Shown in pieces: positions 60,131 through 64,000 of a DNA stretch of 64,000 bases (its first letter is position 1; every line of letters begins with the position of its first letter). A program made the translations under genes and the position numbers. This DNA is from Brevibacillus formosus (lineage in GTDB: Bacteria > Bacillota > Bacilli > Brevibacillales > Brevibacillaceae). The stretch spans positions 1 to 64,000 of the forward strand of contig NZ_PXZL01000030.1 in NCBI RefSeq assembly GCF_003013405.1, given 5' to 3'. Under the pieces are notes generated by a model. The model did no database searches, was not told the DNA's origin, and saw only the letters and a program-made list of their open reading frames with translations.

Positions 60131-61582
60131 TTATGGTCGAATATAAACCGTTTTTGTCTCGACGTAAAAATCGAGCGCTGACTCCCCTTGCTCTCTCGGA
60201 CCCAATCCAGATATCTTTTTGCCACCAAACGGAAACTGTGATTCAAAATGAGTCGACGGCATATTGACATGTGTGACACCTGACTGAATGCCTTTGACAA
60301 ATTGGAAAGCTTTTTGCAAATCGTTTGTAAAAATCGTGGAAGACAAGCCGAATTCCACTTGGTTCGCCACTTGCATAGCATGTTCGAAAGAATCCACATC
60401 AATTACGGCGATTACAGGGCCAAAAATTTCTTCGTTGGCAATCGTCATCTCCTGCGTTATGCCGGTAAACACTGTCGGAGCAACGAAGTAGCCCTTTGCG
60501 AGATCGCCTTCTACAAGGCGCTTCCCCCCGCATTCCAGTACGCCGCCTTCTTCAATCCCCTTTTGCACATAGTGAAGATACAAATTGAGCTGATGCTCGT
60601 CCACTACTGGACCGTTATGATTGTCTGGATCGAAACCATTCCCGACTTTCAAGCCCTTCGCCCGCTCGATCAGTTTTGCTTTTACTTGTTCGGCTACTTC
60701 GGGAACAACCAATACGCGACTGGTCCCCGTACAACGTTGGCCATTATCGAAGAATCCACTCAGTACAATGGAATCGATAGCAAGATCGATATCAGCGTCC
60801 GCGAGTATGATCGCCGGATTTTTCCCGCCCATCTCCGCCTGAATCTTACCTCCTCTGGCTCCAACTGCTCTCCCCAAAGCAAGTCCCACTTTAGAAGAAC
60901 CCGTAAATGAAATCCCTTTGACCATTGGATGATTCGCTAATTCTTCCCCGATTACCGCACCCGGTCCTGTTACCAAATTCACTACGCCACTCGGAACGCC
61001 GCTTTCAATCAGCAGCTCTACCAGCTTTACGCTAATCAAGGAGGTGTTGCTCGCTGGCTTAAACACAACCGTATTGCCTGCGAGGATAGCCGGGACGATC
61101 TTCCACAAGCCAATCCCCAGCGGAAAATTCCATGGGGCAATGATCGCGAAAACTCCGATTGGCTCTCGCACCGTGTAACCGATTACCCGTTCATCAAAGG
61201 AAGGCACCGTCTGACCTGTCAAGCGAGTGGCTTCCCCAGTCAACTGCTTCATAGAAGTGATTGTCTTGGCAACCTCGCCTCTTGCTTCCCGCAATGTTTT
61301 CCCGACTTCACGGGTGATCGTTTCTGCGAGCTCTTCTTTGTGTTTTTCCAATAAATGAATGAGGGAAAACAAGAACTCTCCACGTGTGGGAGCCGATTTT
61401 TGTGACCATTCACCAAAAGCATTGGCAGCGGCTTCAATGGCAGAACGTGCATCCAGCCCGTCCGATTTTTGAAAATAACCGAGAACCTCATTCGTATTGG
61501 CAGGGTTCGTGCTTGGAAAAACTTGTCCGGTATGGCTCGCCATCCAAGCTCCAGCGATGTAGTTATTGTAGGTTGCTGTCAA
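60131..61582 (-). CDS. NAD(P)-dependent aldehyde dehydrogenase
   Basis: A 483-residue aldehyde dehydrogenase. APWNFPLGI, the Glu site in EMGGKNPAII, the catalytic Cys in GQRCTGTSRV, and EEIFGPVIAV are all present. The overall sequence is closest to the semialdehyde dehydrogenases (e.g. 2,5-dioxovalerate type), but the substrate is not certain. TTG 61582 follows GGTGGGAG; the longer frame upstream has no ribosome site. It is divergent from the GAF-PucR regulator. Confidence 0.92.
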   Translation of the reverse strand: MTATYNNYIAGAWMASHTGQVFPSTNPANTNEVLGYFQKSDGLDARSAIEAAANAFGEWSQKSAPTRGEFLFSLIHLLEKHKEELAETITREVGKTLREARGEVAKTITSMKQLTGEATRLTGQTVPSFDERVIGYTVREPIGVFAIIAPWNFPLGIGLWKIVPAILAGNTVVFKPASNTSLISVKLVELLIESGVPSGVVNLVTGPGAVIGEELANHPMVKGISFTGSSKVGLALGRAVGARGGKIQAEMGGKNPAIILADADIDLAIDSIVLSGFFDNGQRCTGTSRVLVVPEVAEQVKAKLIERAKGLKVGNGFDPDNHNGPVVDEHQLNLYLHYVQKGIEEGGVLECGGKRLVEGDLAKGYFVAPTVFTGITQEMTIANEEIFGPVIAVIDVDSFEHAMQVANQVEFGLSSTIFTNDLQKAFQFVKGIQSGVTHVNMPSTHFESQFPFGGKKISGLGPREQGESALDFYVETKTVYIRP

Positions 61583-61613
61583 ATCGTCTCCCACCTTCCG
61601 TATCTTATAGGAG

Positions 61614-61644
61614 TATTGTATATAGCAAAAATTATGAATACAAT
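61614..61644. promoter_or_regulatory. Inverted repeat and promoter in the ALDH/regulator intergenic region
   Basis: ATTGTAT (61615-61621) and ATACAAT (61638-61644) form a 7-base inverted repeat with a 16-base spacer. On the minus strand the same bases supply a -35 TTGTAT and a -10 TACAAT with 17-base spacing for the aldehyde dehydrogenase gene, so a regulator bound here would control it. Confidence 0.5.
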
Positions 61645-61705
61645 GTATATACAGACACTTATTTCCAACTATTATTGTGTATTTCTCTACATGGAGGACA
61701 CGTGG

Positions 61706-63841
61706 ATGAATTCTTTTTCGCTCCTGCTTGAAAAGCTGCATGAATGGTTTAGCGATCAGCCCTTTTCGATTTGGTTCCAATTTTCGCGTGATCGACATTT
61801 TCGGCTTGTTTTCTCCTCTTTTCATGAAAACGCTGCCACGAATATTCCCCCTATGACATTACCTGGCTGTGAAAATGATGCTAGCCACATGCGCTATGCA
61901 TTTGAGTCTCTTCCCTCCCAACAGATGTACCGTTTTTTCTACGAAAACGAAGGACAAGCCGTTATTTGCCTTGCACATAAAGCTAACCAACCGATTATTC
62001 TTACCGCTGACCAATGGGAACTGCTGTGGTTCGGGATTCGTCTGTTGTTGGCAGAAGAAAAAATGACAGCCAAAGCGGAGGAAAGCAAGAAGCTTTTTGA
62101 AGGGATTCGTTCGATATCTGCTACCCTCGACGTTCACCAAATCATCCGTGGCATCATTGGTAATGCACTGGCTGTTATCCCGGCAGCTGACGCAGGCCTC
62201 CTGCACCTGTATGATCCTACTATTAACCGATTGATTCCGAAAGCGACCGTCGGTTTTCAAGATACGGTGTTCAAGGATCTCAAAATGCGAGTTGGAGAAT
62301 CCATCGCGGGTAAAGTGTTCGAAGACGGAGTCCCACGCATGTACAAAACTAGCCAAGATACAACCCATGCGATGAAGGATATCTCTGCTGACAACTTTCA
62401 CTCTCTGAACCACGCAAAAGCATTACGAGACTTGAATGGGTTGTTATGCGTTCCGATATCACGTGATGAAAAGCGTATCGGCGTGCTGGTCCTGCATCAG
62501 TTTCATCAAGAAAATGTATTTACGGAGTACGACCTCGACCTCCTTCAAGGCTTCGCAGACCAAACCTCCATCGCCCTGCAAAATGCCGAGCTCTATGCTG
62601 AAGTCAAGCAAGCGTATGAGCATTTGGCTGCCATTAGCGCTCAACTGCAAGCCAAACACGATGATTTGATACAACGCAATCATATCCATGAATCCATCAA
62701 GCAGTTGTCCTTGCAAAACAAAGGGGCGGAATCAATCGTAAAAACCCTCAACAAAATGACAGGCCATTCCATTTATTTTGCCGACTGGCTTGAGCAGAAA
62801 ATGTATCCTGAAAAGAGTGCTGTATTTTTTAGCTGGGATGAACTGTATACATTGCTGAACAAAAGAAGACAGCCTGTTTCCGTCAATCTGTTCTCTCCCG
62901 CTTCTGGTGTCGATCAACTGTTCTGTTTGTATCCACTAATCAATGGGAGCATTTTTCTCGGATGTCTCATGATTCCCTTAGACGAACGCGGACTATCTGA
63001 TCTCGCACGTATGACGGTCGAACAAGGGAGTGCTGTGCTCATACTCGATTTGGTGAAAAAGCAATCGATCAGCTCAGTGCTGTACAAGCGAGCACACGAT
63101 CTTTTTCAAGAGCTGCTCGCAAGCAAAGGAAATGAATTATTTGACCGCGCCCGTTCGATGGGGTTACAGCCGCAAGCAAAGTACTACGTGATTTATGCCA
63201 ATCTGACACAGTGCCACGACCTGGCATTGCTAGAAGCAAATATTCACCGGCTCATTACCCGTTGGAAATGGGAGTTCAGTAAGACACAGATGCTTGTATA
63301 TGGATTCCATAACCATGTCACGCTTCTCATCCGGTCTCTCGGCTCTCGAGATGGAAAGGACATCAGGGAGAGGCTGCAACAGGCGTCTGATGAGTGGGAA
63401 CTTGGCAAGGAAGCATCGTTATCCATTGGCGTGGGAAGTATGGCTAGCGGGATTGAGCAAATCAGCAAAAGCTACGAAGAAGCCAAGAAAGCCGCACACT
63501 ATTTGACCAACCGCGGCCGTTCTGGTGTGGTTTACTATAAAGACCTGGGTGTCAATCGCCTCATACTGAATCAGAGCCAGGCCGATATTGATGCATTCAT
63601 TCAAGATGTCTTTGCCCCTTTCTGGCAAGACCCCGAAAAATATCAGGAATGGGAACAGACAATCATAACTTATATGAAATGCAGTCAATCCCCTCAACTG
63701 ACCGCCAAAGAACTACACATTCACGTCAATACGCTGTATCAACGTTTACGCAAAGTTGAGGAGCTTCTTCATATCGATTTACGAAATCCGGAAGACTTGC
63801 TGAAATTACAGCTCGCTTGTCATTTGCGCCAGGAAAATTAA
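61706..63841 (+). CDS. GAF-PucR-type transcriptional regulator
   Basis: A 711-residue regulator. An N-terminal domain of unknown type (1-130), a GAF domain (about 130-300, with VGESIAGKVFEDG and LNGLLCVPI), a coiled linker (about 310-340), a GGDEF-fold-like middle region, and a C-terminal PucR-type HTH (about 655-705: TAKELHIHVNTLYQRLRKVEELL). Such proteins activate adjacent degradative operons, so the divergent aldehyde dehydrogenase unit is the probable target. Start ATG 61706 is 8 bases after GGAGG; the upstream frame is unlikely. Confidence 0.9.
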   Translation: MNSFSLLLEKLHEWFSDQPFSIWFQFSRDRHFRLVFSSFHENAATNIPPMTLPGCENDASHMRYAFESLPSQQMYRFFYENEGQAVICLAHKANQPIILTADQWELLWFGIRLLLAEEKMTAKAEESKKLFEGIRSISATLDVHQIIRGIIGNALAVIPAADAGLLHLYDPTINRLIPKATVGFQDTVFKDLKMRVGESIAGKVFEDGVPRMYKTSQDTTHAMKDISADNFHSLNHAKALRDLNGLLCVPISRDEKRIGVLVLHQFHQENVFTEYDLDLLQGFADQTSIALQNAELYAEVKQAYEHLAAISAQLQAKHDDLIQRNHIHESIKQLSLQNKGAESIVKTLNKMTGHSIYFADWLEQKMYPEKSAVFFSWDELYTLLNKRRQPVSVNLFSPASGVDQLFCLYPLINGSIFLGCLMIPLDERGLSDLARMTVEQGSAVLILDLVKKQSISSVLYKRAHDLFQELLASKGNELFDRARSMGLQPQAKYYVIYANLTQCHDLALLEANIHRLITRWKWEFSKTQMLVYGFHNHVTLLIRSLGSRDGKDIRERLQQASDEWELGKEASLSIGVGSMASGIEQISKSYEEAKKAAHYLTNRGRSGVVYYKDLGVNRLILNQSQADIDAFIQDVFAPFWQDPEKYQEWEQTIITYMKCSQSPQLTAKELHIHVNTLYQRLRKVEELLHIDLRNPEDLLKLQLACHLRQEN

Positions 63842-63844
63842 ATC

Positions 63845-63905
63845 GAAAAAGGCAGGAGTAGCTTTGGACGGGAAAAAGTCCTAGACTACCGCTGCCTTTT
63901 TTGTT
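63845..63905 (+). terminator. Terminator of the GAF-PucR gene
   Basis: AAAAAGGCAG..GTAG / CTAC..CTGCCTTTTTT hairpin with a long loop, just after the stop codon. Confidence 0.8.
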
Positions 63906-64000
63906 AGCAAAGACTGCTTACGTGTCTCGAATATTTGTTTACCATAATTATCTTATGTAAATCATTTTTCCATGTAAATCTTGTAAAGAACTGATACGTA

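Overview
The window looks like a chromosomal stretch of an aerobic, endospore-forming Firmicute, most likely Brevibacillus or a close Paenibacillaceae/Bacillaceae relative. Grounds: strong AGGAGG-type ribosome sites with many TTG/GTG starts; an alpha/beta SASP gene behind a textbook SigG promoter; KapB of the KinB phosphorelay branch; a LysM-GH18 spore lytic-type enzyme; YheC/D and SPOCS-type spore proteins; a LutBC lactate operon; and c-di-AMP and TPP riboswitches of Bacillus type. I see no rRNA, tRNA, prophage, insertion sequence or CRISPR array. The genus is inferred, not proven.

Layout. 1-2034: 3' end of lutB plus lutC. 2272-4000: an AT-rich pair (SDR and divergent LysR regulator) around a perfect palindromic operator. 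4310-6828: an SDR behind a MerR-type long-spacer promoter, facing a MerR regulator and an MFS efflux pump. 7112-8847: two probable spore-envelope proteins. 9020-10307: Mn-type superoxide dismutase with a SufR-like Fe-S regulator. 10532-11573: EAL-domain protein and a SASP. 11571-14356: unusual membrane-anchored winged-helix proteins, a zinc-ribbon-like protein and a GreA-C-like protein with a 23-codon leader ORF. 14440-19313: BlaI/M56 signalling pair and a secreted RCC1-repeat protein that may share the BlaI operator. 19389-22501: TetR regulator, a catalase behind a forespore-like promoter, and a ComB-family phosphatase.

22634-28557: a small probable surface protein, a cold-shock protein, a rhodanese, a CAP-domain exported protein behind a c-di-AMP riboswitch, a 50-residue protein, homoserine dehydrogenase, peptide deformylase and an aminotransferase. 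28688-36991: mostly membrane proteins (EamA exporter, acyltransferase, DUF418, BrnQ), a DUF2071 protein, an FMN glutamate-synthase-like protein and a YheC/D ATP-grasp protein probably coupled to panD. 37465-42491: Ldh2-type dehydrogenase, a double-domain DD-peptidase, and small exported or membrane proteins. 42576-47229: an E-loop ABC exporter with a divergent two-component system, which looks like a peptide-antibiotic resistance module.

47332-53150: a TPP-riboswitch operon thiS-thiG-ylmB-tenA-thiZ-thiX-thiY that joins thiazole synthesis to salvage of degraded thiamin. 53195-59123: kapB, an AlaX-type editing protein, a spore glycosidase, a thioredoxin-like protein and membrane proteins. 59214-63841: an aldehyde dehydrogenase and hydroxyisobutyrate-type dehydrogenase pair, divergent from a GAF-PucR regulator.

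The best candidates for something undescribed are: the repeated TM-TM-winged-helix architecture at 11571-13356; the tandem PBP4 fusion at 38697; the probable AUA start overlapping the panD stop at 36988-36991; four small ORFs with strong ribosome sites; and the BlaI-like operator in front of the RCC1 gene. All family assignments come from reading motifs by eye; no database search was run.
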